A DNA stretch of 64,000 nt from REDI01 sp038123735. GTDB lineage: Bacteria; Myxococcota_A; UBA796; GCA-2862545. Positions 36,325-45,254 of this stretch are shown here, one piece after another (the first letter of the stretch is position 1; the number at the start of each line of letters is the position of its first letter). The DNA is taken from the NCBI GenBank assembly GCA_038123735.1, contig JAYPAP010000002.1:1-64000 (forward strand), in the 5' to 3' direction. The translations under genes and the position numbers were made by a program. The notes beneath the pieces were generated by a model that was not told the DNA's origin, did not search any database, and worked only from the letters and a program-made list of their open reading frames with translations.

Positions 36325-37002
36325 GTGAACGAGCATACGATCTGCACTCTTGAAACCGCACAACTCGGCGATTTCGAATTGTTGGCGCTGGTTTTGGGGG
36401 GACGTAGCCACAATCTGCAGCTGGCCGCCTCCCTGCTGGAGCGCTTCGGATCCATCTGCAGCATTCATCATGCCGAGGTCCAGCGGCTGGTGAACGACGT
36501 ACCCGGGCTCGGCACCGCGAGGGCGGTGAGGCTCAAGGCCGCGATTGCCCTCGGTCTGCGATGCGGTCCCCCGAGCACATCGGTGGGTCAGCCTGTCACC
36601 GAGGCAGCCGATGCTGCCGCTCTCTTCGGCTGGAAGCTTCGCCATCTGCAACACGAGGAGCTCCACTGCGCCTACCTCAACTCCCGGCTCAGGCCCATGG
36701 CAGTGCGGCGACTATCGTCGGGAAGTGATCGGCTCACCGTCGTCGACCCCATGATGGTACTCCGCCCAGCCGTCGCCCTCGGAGCGCGCGCCTTGATTCT
36801 GGCTCACAACCACCCCAGTGGCGATCCAAACCCGAGCGCCATGGATATTTCTACCACGGAGCACGTCTATAAATGCGCTCAGATACTCAGCATACAGCTT
36901 GTTGACCATCTGATCATCGCCGGGGATGCGTGGACGTCCCTCGCCGACCGAGGCACCATACCGAGACACGGTATCCGCCCTCGCGCGGTCGCCCACCCCT
37001 AA
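36325..37002 (+). CDS. radC: RadC-family JAB/JAMM domain protein
   Basis: 225 aa, like E. coli RadC (224). An HhH-like N-terminal segment (LERFGSICSIHHAEVQRL, VPGLGTARAVRLKAA) precedes the JAB domain with HNHPSGDPNPSAMD, the complete metal-binding signature, then LVDHLIIAGDAWTSL. The biochemical function is not settled; RadC is not required for recombination in E. coli despite its name. GTG 36325 follows the RBS AGGAGG; ATG 36304 is in frame but lies before the RBS. alr begins 15 bases after the stop, so the two may be cotranscribed. Confidence 0.9.
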   Translation: MNEHTICTLETAQLGDFELLALVLGGRSHNLQLAASLLERFGSICSIHHAEVQRLVNDVPGLGTARAVRLKAAIALGLRCGPPSTSVGQPVTEAADAAALFGWKLRHLQHEELHCAYLNSRLRPMAVRRLSSGSDRLTVVDPMMVLRPAVALGARALILAHNHPSGDPNPSAMDISTTEHVYKCAQILSIQLVDHLIIAGDAWTSLADRGTIPRHGIRPRAVAHP

Positions 37003-37017
37003 GCGGTCCCACTGAGT

Positions 37018-38187
37018 ATGAACGACTTTCTTGAGCCCACGATCGATGAAGAGATCTTGCGTCCCACGCATGTCGTCGTCGATCTCGACGCACTGCAGGC
37101 CAACCTTGCGGCGATACGCCAGCATCTGGGTCCCCAAAAGAAGATTCTCGCGGTACTCAAAGCCAATGCCTATGGGCATGGCCTGGTCCCCGTCGCAAAG
37201 CTCTACCAAGCTCTGGGCGTCCACATGCTCGGCGTCGCCTACCTTGAGGAGGGTATCCGACTTCGAAAGCAAGGCATCACCACCCCCATCCTCGTGCTCG
37301 GCGGTATTGTTGGTGAACAAATACCATTATTCCTTCGGCACGACCTCACGCTAACCGCATCCTCAGTCGACAAATTGATGGCGATCGACCGGGCAGCGGA
37401 GGCGACCGGGATTCGAGCAAAGGTCCATTTGAAGATCGACACCGGAATGGAGCGCATCGGGGTTCATTGGTTCAATGCAGAAGGCTTGGTCAAGGCAAGC
37501 CTCAAGTGCCAACACGTCGATGTAAACGGAATCTACAGCCATCTCGCCAATGCCGATGAGCATGACCTCAGCCGGGCGCGAATCCAGATCAGCCGATTCG
37601 AGTCTGTGATCGACATCTACCGCCAAGCGGGCGTCGCGCCCCCGCTGCGGCATCTGGGCAACTCGGGTGCGGTCCTTCAGCTCCCAGATGCCCACTTCGA
37701 CATGGTGCGACCAGGACTCCTACTCTACGGCATCGCGCCTTCCGAGCATCTTCAGCGCATCATTCCCGTCCGCCAAGCCCTGCGATGGGTGAGCCGAGTG
37801 GTGTACTTCAAGGTCGTTCAGGCCGGTGAGGCGGTGAGCTATGGCTCAACGTGGGCCCCGGACAAGATGACCCGCATCGTCACCATCCCGGTCGGATACG
37901 GAGACGGCTACATGCGCGCGATGACCGGGTCCGCCGAGGTTCTCATTGCTGGCCAACGCTACCCCGTCGTCGGCCGAATCTGCATGGACCAAGTCATGGT
38001 CGATATCGGGTGGGACTCAGCGTACAACGGCGATGAGGTCGTCTTGCTCGGCGCGCAAGGGAGCGAAGCCATTCGGGCCGAGGAACTCGCCACCTGGGCA
38101 CAGACCATCTCCTACGAGGTCCTTACGGCGATCAACACCCGCGTTCCCCGCATCTACATCGGGGCGTGGAAGCACCTCGCCGACTAA
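37018..38187 (+). CDS. alr: Alanine racemase
   Basis: 389 aa. The PLP-dependent enzyme makes D-alanine for peptidoglycan. The lysine that binds PLP sits in AVLKANAYGHG; KIDTGMERIG, YSHLANAD, LGNSGAVLQ and VRPGLLLYG follow in family order, then the catalytic-Tyr region with VSYGSTWAP, IPVGYGDGYMRAM and GRICMDQVMVDIG. A ~25-residue N-terminal extension before VVVDLDALQANLAAIRQ is common. Stop and next gene: the Cys-rich lipoprotein converges, with 3 bases between. No terminator is visible. Together with dapD and mltG it supplies wall synthesis. Confidence 0.95.
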   Translation: MNDFLEPTIDEEILRPTHVVVDLDALQANLAAIRQHLGPQKKILAVLKANAYGHGLVPVAKLYQALGVHMLGVAYLEEGIRLRKQGITTPILVLGGIVGEQIPLFLRHDLTLTASSVDKLMAIDRAAEATGIRAKVHLKIDTGMERIGVHWFNAEGLVKASLKCQHVDVNGIYSHLANADEHDLSRARIQISRFESVIDIYRQAGVAPPLRHLGNSGAVLQLPDAHFDMVRPGLLLYGIAPSEHLQRIIPVRQALRWVSRVVYFKVVQAGEAVSYGSTWAPDKMTRIVTIPVGYGDGYMRAMTGSAEVLIAGQRYPVVGRICMDQVMVDIGWDSAYNGDEVVLLGAQGSEAIRAEELATWAQTISYEVLTAINTRVPRIYIGAWKHLAD

Positions 38188-38190
38188 CGA

Positions 38191-38778
38191 CTAGTTCTTC
38201 CAGCCATTGTCATAGAGGGTAGGGCAATATGCCATGCACATGTTGCCACCTGCTGCATCGACGTTTTGGCAGACGTACCCGCGAGGACACGCGTTCACAT
38301 CATTGATGTTGCACGGCTCGAAGCAGAAGGACTCGATACCATCGAAGGTCAGACATGCCGCGGATGGGTTGGCGCACAGGTCCCAGAGCCCATCGCACTT
38401 GTCGCAGTGGCCATCATGGGCGTACTCGCACTCACCGCGATTGGTGTTGCAGATGTAGCCGATGGAGCAGTCCAACTGGGTGTCGCGACAGCCGTAGTCT
38501 TCACACGTATTGGTGTCGACATTGCAGCTTTGGCCAGCCTTACAGTCGAGATCATCATTGCAACCCACGCGACAGGTGTACGTGGTGGTGTCGCAGTACT
38601 CTTGGAGGTTGCACTGGTCGGAGGCGAGGCACTGAACGTCTTGGCACTGCTCAAGGATGCAGGCCTGACCATCTTGACAGTCGCCATTGTCGACACAGAC
38701 AAAGCTGGGTGCACCGGTGACACAGCTCGCCATAACCAAGGCTAGCCCAATGAATTGAATGAACTTCGCCACCATCAT
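38191..38778 (-). CDS. Cys-rich secreted lipoprotein (Dickkopf-like repeats)
   Basis: 195 aa. Signal MMVAKFIQFIGLALVMASC has a lipobox (M-A-S-C). The mature part has over 20 Cys in short repeats of the type C..D.DC..GQ.C....C (CVDNGDCQDGQACILEQC; CNDDLDCKAGQSC; CSIGYICNTNRGEC). These are the disulfide-rich repeats frequent in Myxococcota surface proteins. The function is unknown; such proteins are thought to bind ligands or matrix outside the cell. Its start overlaps the stop of the vWA gene by 4 bases, so the two are translationally coupled and probably work together. Confidence 0.75.
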   Translation of the reverse strand: MMVAKFIQFIGLALVMASCVTGAPSFVCVDNGDCQDGQACILEQCQDVQCLASDQCNLQEYCDTTTYTCRVGCNDDLDCKAGQSCNVDTNTCEDYGCRDTQLDCSIGYICNTNRGECEYAHDGHCDKCDGLWDLCANPSAACLTFDGIESFCFEPCNINDVNACPRGYVCQNVDAAGGNMCMAYCPTLYDNGWKN

Positions 38779-39797
38779 TCACCTCCCGTAGCTTCGTCTT
38801 GGCAGAAGGTCGCTTGATCGCCATCGCCCGCGTAGTAGCGAACCGCAATCTGAGAGCCAACAGGTGGCATATCCGCGACATCAAACAAAATAGCTGGACG
38901 CTCTTCTCTGAGAGCCTCATCCATCACAAAGCCGAACTCCCATCGACCCGAATCACATGGGATCATCTCGTCTTCGATGGAGACACGCAGGGTTTCTAGA
39001 GCCGGAACTTCAGATAGGAAGTATGTGTTTCGCAACCGGGTTGAGGTGAGCGACAGGTCGAACACGATGTCGCCAAATGCCGCATCATCGTTGACGGCGA
39101 TGCACATGTCGGCGACGACGCCACCGGTTTGCTTGGCAACATCGACATATCGGGTTCCGGTCGTACTCACGCCGATTGAGGGGTCGCCAGGGCACGAGGC
39201 AACGTCGATCGCCACGAGAGCCGAGGCATTAAACACGTTTCGATTCCGAGCGCCCTTGATGTCATAAAAGGCGTTGATGTAGTCATTCACGCCATCTGGA
39301 GATGCATCTTCTTCATCGCTGACCAAGATGACGGACAGGCTCGCCTCGTCGCGCAAGAATCCCTCATTGCGAACTTGGTCCTGAAGGGCGAAGCGCGCTG
39401 CCTCCAGGCCGGTCTCGTAGCCGGAGCCACTCGTGCCCACATTCACCATCTGGGAAAACGCGACGCTCGCATTCTCGGTGCTCGCGGTGATGAAGGGCTC
39501 AGAAATCTTGCCGCGATTCACATTCGTGGCATCCATATCCGTGGTGACAACCCCGATCTGGTAATCAACATCAGCCTCGATGAACCAGGAGATGAACTGG
39601 TCGAAGTTACGACCCAGAGCGGATTGGTAAGGCTGCATCGAACAGGAATCATCAATCACCAGCAGGACATCCACTTTGTCCGGTGGGTTCTGACGAAACA
39701 CGTCGACGATGTCAAAGCTGGTGAAGCTCTGGTCCGAGCAGGAAGCCAGGCCCATAACGCCGGCTAACAAGAATACTGAAGCATGAGCACGCATCAT
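38775..39797 (-). CDS. von Willebrand factor A-domain lipoprotein
   Basis: 340 aa. The lipoprotein signal ends GVMGLASCSD (lipobox L-A-S-C). Residues ~35-235 form a vWA domain: KVDVLLVIDDSCSMQPYQ carries the MIDAS motif (DxSxS as DDSCS), then YQIGVVTTDMDATN, SGYETGLEAARFAL and LSVILVSDEEDASPDGV. The C-terminal ~100 residues are beta-rich. Myxococcota encode many such secreted vWA proteins; they bind metal and partner proteins or matrix. It is cotranscribed with the Cys-rich lipoprotein. A promoter with a perfect TTGACA box lies 23 to 50 bases upstream, and GGAAGG is the RBS. Confidence 0.8.
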   Translation of the reverse strand: MMRAHASVFLLAGVMGLASCSDQSFTSFDIVDVFRQNPPDKVDVLLVIDDSCSMQPYQSALGRNFDQFISWFIEADVDYQIGVVTTDMDATNVNRGKISEPFITASTENASVAFSQMVNVGTSGSGYETGLEAARFALQDQVRNEGFLRDEASLSVILVSDEEDASPDGVNDYINAFYDIKGARNRNVFNASALVAIDVASCPGDPSIGVSTTGTRYVDVAKQTGGVVADMCIAVNDDAAFGDIVFDLSLTSTRLRNTYFLSEVPALETLRVSIEDEMIPCDSGRWEFGFVMDEALREERPAILFDVADMPPVGSQIAVRYYAGDGDQATFCQDEATGGE

Positions 39798-39818
39798 ATA
39801 CCTTCCAAAAGACCCAGC

Positions 39819-39847
39819 CCTATCACGGGTTGGAGCAGCTTTGTCAA
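39819..39847 (-). promoter_or_regulatory. Sigma-70-like promoter of the vWA/Cys-rich lipoprotein pair
   Basis: On the - strand TTGACA (39847-39842) is followed by a 17-base spacer and GATAGG, with TGATAG also readable one base nearer at spacing 16. The -35 box is perfect, the -10 box weak. It lies 22 bases before the ATG at 39797, within a 118-base gap that shows no gene. Just upstream is a short AT-rich ATATATAT tract at 39869. Confidence 0.45.
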
Positions 39848-39915
39848 GAAAATGAGCCGGTGTTCAATATATATGGGCCCAAACCTTAAGGATCTCGGTA
39901 CCCCGCCCGTGGAGC

Positions 39916-40932
39916 CTATTTCCCACCACCGGAAGCGCCCATACCGGCAGGAATCTGCTCCAATTCGGGTGACGCCTCCATCATCCTCTGCTCCGCAGCC
40001 TCGGCCCCCACCGGCGGCACCTGGGACGCTACGGTGACCTTCAGCGTGACCTCCGCATGATCGAGCGTGAAGTTCATCTCTGGCGAACGCTTCTCCGAAT
40101 ATGTCCCGGGAAATGCTTTCCGCATCTCCCGCTCGAAGCCATTTCTTGCCTCAATGGTGGGCAAATCCAATTGCACCCGTGTGGTCACCCCGGCCTTGAG
40201 GGTCGCCAGCGCTTCGATCTTTTGGCTGACTTCCGGGTCCGACGCATCCGCATACTTCGCGTAAATTGCTGCCAATCGCTCCAGATCGCCAGGATTCACG
40301 CCCAGCTGCATCTGGGGCCCGTTGACGAACATGTCGCCCTTACCAGCGGGAGGCGCTTTCTTCAGGCTCATCTTTTCTTTCTTCTTGAGGGGCAGTTTCG
40401 CTGGCGCTTTTTCGTAATTCGCGGTGCCGGACACCTCAGGCTCGGGCACCACCTCCTCCGCAACGCTGTCTACCTCAGCCGCTGCAACCAAGGCGTCGTC
40501 CTCTGGCGACTCTGGGGCATCATCCTGCTTAGTGGTAGACTTCACCATCCCGACCTGCGGTTCCAATTCGTTCGACACGGTAGGCTGTTGTTCCGACACG
40601 ACGAACGGTAGAAGGACCAAGACTGCGACCACGACCGCCGCCAGAGACACCGTAGTGAAGTTTCGAGCTACCCACTCACGCACCGTCTCGACGAATGAAG
40701 GCTGAGACGTCTCATCCTCCACCGCAGCGAGAATATCGTCTAGCAGACCTGCAGGGGCTCGAACACCACCGTGTTCTCGCACCATCGATACCGTCTGCTG
40801 CAGGGCTTCGAGAGACGAACGCAACGCGACATCGCTTTCGAGCCGCCGCTCGAAGGCCTCCATCTCTGATCGACTCAACTGCCCATCCAGGTAGGCGGAG
40901 AGTTCATCGATGTTTTCGTCTATGTGCATCAT
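39916..40932 (-). CDS. Anti-sigma factor, membrane-anchored (zf-HC2/RseA-like)
   Basis: About 338 aa. The N-terminus ENIDELSAYLDGQLSRSEMEAFE is the usual short anti-sigma entry, without clear zinc-binding Cys. A single span (VSLAAVVVAVLVLLPFVV) splits a cytoplasmic part of ~95 residues from a periplasmic part of ~215, which has a low-complexity linker, LKKKEKMSLKKAP, then a small alpha/beta module rich in polar residues. It is directly downstream of the ECF sigma gene, with which it should form a regulatory pair. ATG 40932 is preferred over GTG 40959 as no RBS precedes the latter. The signal sensed is unknown. Confidence 0.75.
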   Translation of the reverse strand: MMHIDENIDELSAYLDGQLSRSEMEAFERRLESDVALRSSLEALQQTVSMVREHGGVRAPAGLLDDILAAVEDETSQPSFVETVREWVARNFTTVSLAAVVVAVLVLLPFVVSEQQPTVSNELEPQVGMVKSTTKQDDAPESPEDDALVAAAEVDSVAEEVVPEPEVSGTANYEKAPAKLPLKKKEKMSLKKAPPAGKGDMFVNGPQMQLGVNPGDLERLAAIYAKYADASDPEVSQKIEALATLKAGVTTRVQLDLPTIEARNGFEREMRKAFPGTYSEKRSPEMNFTLDHAEVTLKVTVASQVPPVGAEAAEQRMMEASPELEQIPAGMGASGGGK

Positions 40933-40977
40933 TCCTCGACTCGATTTCTCTTTGACCACGCGTCGCGCTGAAAGTTC

Positions 40978-41580
40978 CTACAGCACGTCTTGGGCCGAGA
41001 CTGACCTCGCTAAGACCTTTGCGAGCTGCGCTCGCGCCCTATGTAACCGACTCTTCACCGTACCCTTTGCCATGCCGAGCAGCTCGGCAATCTCCTCATA
41101 CGACCGATCCTCGATGTCCCTTAAGACCAACACCACCCGGAATTCTTCGTCGAGCTCGTTCAGCGCAGCATCGACCAAGCGTTTCGCATCCGATGCATCG
41201 GCTCCCGCATCCGGTAAGGGGCCATCCCCCGCAAACTCTCTCCGCGGGGCATCCTCGTGGGACGCCGCCCGTCCCTCGAGCGGCTCGTGAAACCCGGTTC
41301 GCCGACGCCGACGATACTGACGCCGATTCTTGCAGTGGTTGACGACCACGCGAAAGATCCATGTACTCAGCTGGGATTCGCCCCGAAACCGCGGTAGCGC
41401 CTTGAATATTGCTACAAATGCATCCTGAGTGACTTCGCGGGCGATCTGCTCATCCGCCATCCAGCGATACGCCAGACCATAGACCCGATCCTGGTAGCGC
41501 CGCACGATCTCCGCATAAGCGGCTTTATCACCGCTTTTGAAGCGGTCCACCAACTCTGAGTCTGACAGGTCTCGCCGCAC
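40978..41580 (-). CDS. ECF-family RNA polymerase sigma factor
   Basis: 200 aa. Region 2 reads DKAAYAEIVRRYQDRVYGLAYRW then EVTQDAFVAIFKALPRFRGESQLSTWIFRVVVN; region 4 reads LNELDEEFRVVLVLRDIEDRSYEEIAELLGMAKGTVKSRLHRAR. These are classical RpoE-type motifs. A ~35-residue charged linker separates them. It directs RNA polymerase to stress-type promoters when released from its anti-sigma. It follows the pentapeptide gene by 6 bases and precedes the anti-sigma gene by 45, so all are likely one transcript, possibly autoregulated. Confidence 0.93.
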   Translation of the reverse strand: MRRDLSDSELVDRFKSGDKAAYAEIVRRYQDRVYGLAYRWMADEQIAREVTQDAFVAIFKALPRFRGESQLSTWIFRVVVNHCKNRRQYRRRRRTGFHEPLEGRAASHEDAPRREFAGDGPLPDAGADASDAKRLVDAALNELDEEFRVVLVLRDIEDRSYEEIAELLGMAKGTVKSRLHRARAQLAKVLARSVSAQDVL

Positions 41581-41586
41581 GGATCG

Positions 41587-41997
41587 TTACTCGTCTCCCT
41601 TCATCTGGTCCATTCGCACCTTCTTTCCTGTGCGAACGCTGTCTTGAACCGCAGACAGGGGCAACCTTGTGAACGGGAAAATCGCCTTCTTCACGCGGGC
41701 ATCCCGAAAGGTGCAGCCATCGAGGAAGGCAAAGTCAAAGTCGGTACTCTCGAGGATAGCTTCATCGAATACCGCATCCTTACAGTCCGCGTGCCAAAGA
41801 GACGCACCGCTGAGATCCGCTCCGCGAAAGCTCGCGCGCCCCAGGCTGCAGTCCGCCATCTTGGCGCGCTGCAGGTTCGCTCCGTCGAACACCACGCCGA
41901 CCAGCTCGATGCCGCGCATATCCGCATCGGAGAGGTCCTTAGACTTTTGCAGGATATCCAGGACCTGCTTCTTATTTAGTGGACGCGGAGAGCCCAT
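41587..41997 (-). CDS. Pentapeptide repeat protein
   Basis: 136 aa, about 85 residues of A(D/N)LxG-type pentapeptide repeats (DMRGIELVGVVFDGANLQRAKM, ADCSLGRASFRGADLSGASL and so on), predicted to fold as a right-handed quadrilateral beta-helix. The C-terminal tail is basic. Some pentapeptide proteins mimic DNA and protect gyrase; nothing here shows such a role. ATG 41997 was preferred to 42021, giving a 26-base overlap with the end of the glutathione synthetase-like gene. The ECF sigma gene starts 6 bases after it, so it may be part of the sigma regulon or simply hitchhike in the operon. Confidence 0.85.
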   Translation of the reverse strand: MGSPRPLNKKQVLDILQKSKDLSDADMRGIELVGVVFDGANLQRAKMADCSLGRASFRGADLSGASLWHADCKDAVFDEAILESTDFDFAFLDGCTFRDARVKKAIFPFTRLPLSAVQDSVRTGKKVRMDQMKGDE

Positions 41998-42912
41998 GTT
42001 CTTCCTCCAACTCAGCCCCATCCGGAGCCGCGCGTTCGAATCGCTCGATGACAGTATTCGCGTGATGGGAGCCCGATAGTCGATCTGTGTGGAAGGTTCC
42101 GCCCGGATTCACTGCATTTACTTCCACCAAGTGCTCACCGATAAGGTCTAAACCCGCAAATCGAACCCCAATTCTCAGCAAATGAGGCGTGATGGGCTGG
42201 AGCAGCGCGCGTTCTTTTTCCGAAACGCTCACCGCCTCGGCCGTTCCACCCTGCNNNNNNNNNNCAACCAGAGAAGACGCTTCTCTCCCCGCTCCGCCGC
42301 CGGGAGATAGGGCTGCACGACCACAAATCCCCCCAATCGCAGCGCCGCCTCAAACGACTGGTCAAACGACCTAATGTCTCCCTTCTTAACCAACGAGACA
42401 GAGCGACCACCACTCCCACGAGCCGGCTTCACGACCACCGACCCATGCTGATGAAAGAAGACTGTAGCAGCGCCTGCAGATCGCGTGACCAAGGATGGCG
42501 GTGTGGGCACATCCGGGAGAGACGCCAGCCATGCCTTCGAACCCGCCTGGAGCATGCCGGCTGGCGTATTGACGACCCGAACCCCCAGGTTTTCCGCCAT
42601 CGTGGCGAATGTCAGAAGGTCGGTCGTGAGCGGGGAGGCGCGCATGACCATCACATCGAGCTTACCAATATCTACAAATACCCGTCGTAACTGTCGATTT
42701 CGGAGCTGCCTAAGGAGCTCGGCCACATCGTCAAACGTCCCATCGACCTTCCACGCCCGCGCGACGAGCCGACCCGACGGATCGACATCAAAGTCCGTGC
42801 GTTCGATCAGGCGCACCTCATGCCCGCGCGTCACCGCTGCTTGAATCCAAGCGGGCGTGGTCCACGTCGCATCGAGCGCCATCGCCTTAGAAATCACGAA
42901 TCCGAATCGCAC
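41972..42912 (-). CDS. Glutathione synthetase-like ATP-grasp ligase (interrupted by a 10-N gap)
   Basis: About 310 aa including a run of 10 N at 42255-42264. The N-terminus MRFGFVISKAMALDATWTTPAW, the middle LDVMVMRASPLTTDLLTFATMAENLGVRVVN and HGSVVVKPARGSGGRSV, QPYLPA, and the C-terminal HLVEVNAVNPGG follow the order of bacterial GshB (ATP-grasp). Such enzymes ligate gamma-glutamylcysteine and glycine. The two halves read in different frames only because the N count is a placeholder. It is longer or shorter than GshB by an unknown amount. gshA is not seen nearby, so a different amino-acid ligase is possible. Confidence 0.7.
42255..42264. other. Assembly gap (10 N)
   Basis: A run of 10 N inside the glutathione synthetase-like gene. 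It is a scaffold or polishing gap and not a biological break; the protein continues on both sides. Confidence 0.98.
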
Positions 42913-43024
42913 GATTGCTCCGCAGGATCGACGTCGATTACCTCGCGTTCAATTCAGGAGCAAGGCATCGACGGTTGACCACAGGTCCTCAAGCGCCGTA
43001 TCGTCCCCCCGAAGTGAGGTTCGG

Positions 43025-44056
43025 ATGTCGCATACTGTCGTAGTTCTCGGGGCGGGATCGTGGGGAACTGCCCTGGCCGTCCAGCTGGCGACACAGGGCC
43101 ATACGACCCGATTGTGGGACCGCAATCCGGATCGATGCGCCACCATGAATGGCACGCGTAAAAACCCCCGGTATCTTACTAATATTGTGCTTCCCCCAAC
43201 TCTTCAGGCCGAGTCAGATCTTGTGGCAGCCCTGAGAGATGCATCGCTCATCGTGCCCGTCGTCCCTTCCCATGCACTTCGCGCAGTGATGCAGATGGCA
43301 AAGCCCCACATCCAGGCGGGAACACCCATTTGCTGCGCGACCAAAGGCATCGAAGAAGGCACCGGACTCACGATGGCCGAGGTACTCTACGACGTCCTTG
43401 GTGAGGCGCATCGGGCAGACATTTCCATCCTCTATGGACCCTCTTTCGCCAAGGAACTCGCGAGTGGACAGCCCACCGCCATCGTGTGCGCTGGGATTGG
43501 CCCGTCGCAAGAAGTGGCGATCGAAGCCTTCCATGGCGGAGCTCTTCGGGTCTACGCGAGCAACGATATCGTGGGTGTCTGCGTGGGCGGATCGGTCAAG
43601 AACGTCATGGCCATCGCCTGCGGCGTATCGGATGGGGTCGGGCTGGGCGCCAATGCTCGGGCAGCCATCATCACCCGGGGGCTGGCGGAGACCACCCGCC
43701 TCGCCGTCTCTCTCGGCGCCGACCCGCTCACGATGGCAGGACTCGCAGGTATGGGCGACCTGGTACTCACCTGCACCGGGAATCTCTCGCGAAACCGAAG
43801 AGTCGGGCTGGCTCTCGGCGAAGGGCGCACCTTGGCGGACATCCTCCAGGAACTCGGCGAAGTGGCCGAAGGCGTGACCAGCGCGCGATCCACCCTCGAG
43901 CTTGCCGCCAAGATGGGCGTCGAAATGCCGATTACTGAGCAGGTATACGCGCTGATCTACGATGGGAAGCCAGCCACCGAGGCACTACGCGACCTCATGA
44001 CCCGAAAGCGCAAACAGGAGCTCGAAGGCATCCAAGATGGCGGCCCTCAGGGTTGA
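43025..44056 (+). CDS. gpsA: Glycerol-3-phosphate dehydrogenase [NAD(P)+]
   Basis: 343 aa. It reduces dihydroxyacetone phosphate to sn-glycerol-3-phosphate, the backbone of membrane lipids. The NAD-binding start is HTVVVLGAGSWGTALAVQLA. ICCATKGIEEGTG, YGPSFAKELASGQPTA and the catalytic-Lys region GGSVKNVMAIACGVSDGVGLGANARAA are all canonical, as is GMGDLVLTCTGNLSRNRRVG. ATG 43025 was chosen over the upstream open frame (from 42857), as the Rossmann motif starts right there. It is divergent from the glutathione synthetase-like gene and its stop overlaps the convergent gene by 10 bases. Confidence 0.96.
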   Translation: MSHTVVVLGAGSWGTALAVQLATQGHTTRLWDRNPDRCATMNGTRKNPRYLTNIVLPPTLQAESDLVAALRDASLIVPVVPSHALRAVMQMAKPHIQAGTPICCATKGIEEGTGLTMAEVLYDVLGEAHRADISILYGPSFAKELASGQPTAIVCAGIGPSQEVAIEAFHGGALRVYASNDIVGVCVGGSVKNVMAIACGVSDGVGLGANARAAIITRGLAETTRLAVSLGADPLTMAGLAGMGDLVLTCTGNLSRNRRVGLALGEGRTLADILQELGEVAEGVTSARSTLELAAKMGVEMPITEQVYALIYDGKPATEALRDLMTRKRKQELEGIQDGGPQG

Positions 44057-45222
44057 GGCTCCTGATCTCGAGGCGATAACTCGACCTTCACGCGGTTCGC
44101 TGATGCGGACATGGTTCCCGAAAACGAGAGTGCACCCAAACGAACCCCGGGCTCTTCCATACCGCCGTCGGTCCACGAAATACCGACCTTCGGGTCTCGC
44201 AGGTCGTTTGCGATCGCCGCCGTCGATGCCACGATCAGTCGCCGTTTCTTGGCGGTCACCCATGCACTCTGCTCCGGGCTCAGAGCGATGTAGAAGGCCT
44301 TTCCTTCCTTGACCCGCTTCGCTCCATCCTGGCGCAGAGCCTTCTCGATGCGGCCTGGCCACCACCGCACAGTACGCGGCCGATCGATCGGAATGACGGC
44401 ACCGAATTCTGTTTTCTCGTCTTGCTCCGGCAAGAACAAGCCCAACTCTGCCCCCGGTTCGATCCGCAGACGGCGCACCGCGCGACTCTGGGTCGCCTGG
44501 GGGACCGCCGCCCCGAGCAGTGCTTGTTCCGGCAGATCGATGTTGAACCGGACCACGAAATCGGGCGTGTCAGTCGTGGATCCCCAAGCGGCACGGGTGG
44601 CCGCCTCCGGGGCGCCAACACCGGTACTGAGGGCCTCCCAGGTTGGCTTGGTAAGCATTGGGAGCTTGCCTACTTCGTCTGGTGCCGTCCACCCCTCGTC
44701 GCTAGGCTCTAGGAGGAGTGACATGCCACCGTCGGGTCGGATCGCGAGAGAAGAGAGTCCAGCTCCTGCCGCTCCCTTCGCCGCGACCACACAGCCCGGC
44801 ACGCCATCGAGGCTTGACTCGGCCAAGCCGACCAACCCGGGATCCTCTTGTTTCGGTGCGCCCCCGATCATCAGGTTCACATAGCGACCATTCTGCCTGA
44901 CTTTTGGCGAACCAGGAAGCATGGCCACGAGGGCGGCTGGAACCGTGATTCCATCCTCAACCTCAAATCGGACCTGCGTGGGCAATAATCTTCCAGAGCG
45001 GCGGATCGCCACCGTCCAGATCGCGCCTTCTGGGTCCAGACCAAACCGACCGAGCTGACCTACCGAGCGCTGCACCGTTGCCGCCATGTCAGGCGGAAGG
45101 ACCGATACGGCGGAACTGAGTCGCGAGGCCGACGAACACCCAAACACGAGGTCGCCATCACCCCGAAGTTCTTCAGGGCTACTCGCAAAACCGAGAAGGG
45201 CCAGTACCAGAGGAAGCAACAC
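44047..45222 (-). CDS. Secreted protein of unknown function
   Basis: 391 aa. N-terminal signal-like helix (MLLPLVLALLGFASS) without a lipobox. The rest is beta-rich with a central part (LAESSLDGVPGCVVAAKGAAG, ... LLLEPSDEGWT) and a C-terminal PRTVRWWPGRIEKALRQDG ... FYIALSPEQSAWVTAKKRRLIVAS. The alternating pattern resembles DUF3352-type periplasmic proteins of Myxococcota, a loose resemblance. No enzyme motif found. It follows the ferredoxin gene on the same strand by 32 bases and its 3' end overlaps gpsA. Confidence 0.6.
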   Translation of the reverse strand: MLLPLVLALLGFASSPEELRGDGDLVFGCSSASRLSSAVSVLPPDMAATVQRSVGQLGRFGLDPEGAIWTVAIRRSGRLLPTQVRFEVEDGITVPAALVAMLPGSPKVRQNGRYVNLMIGGAPKQEDPGLVGLAESSLDGVPGCVVAAKGAAGAGLSSLAIRPDGGMSLLLEPSDEGWTAPDEVGKLPMLTKPTWEALSTGVGAPEAATRAAWGSTTDTPDFVVRFNIDLPEQALLGAAVPQATQSRAVRRLRIEPGAELGLFLPEQDEKTEFGAVIPIDRPRTVRWWPGRIEKALRQDGAKRVKEGKAFYIALSPEQSAWVTAKKRRLIVASTAAIANDLRDPKVGISWTDGGMEEPGVRLGALSFSGTMSASANRVKVELSPRDQEPQP

Positions 45223-45254
45223 GACTCCTGAAGCGGAACAGCGGTTTTGAGGAA

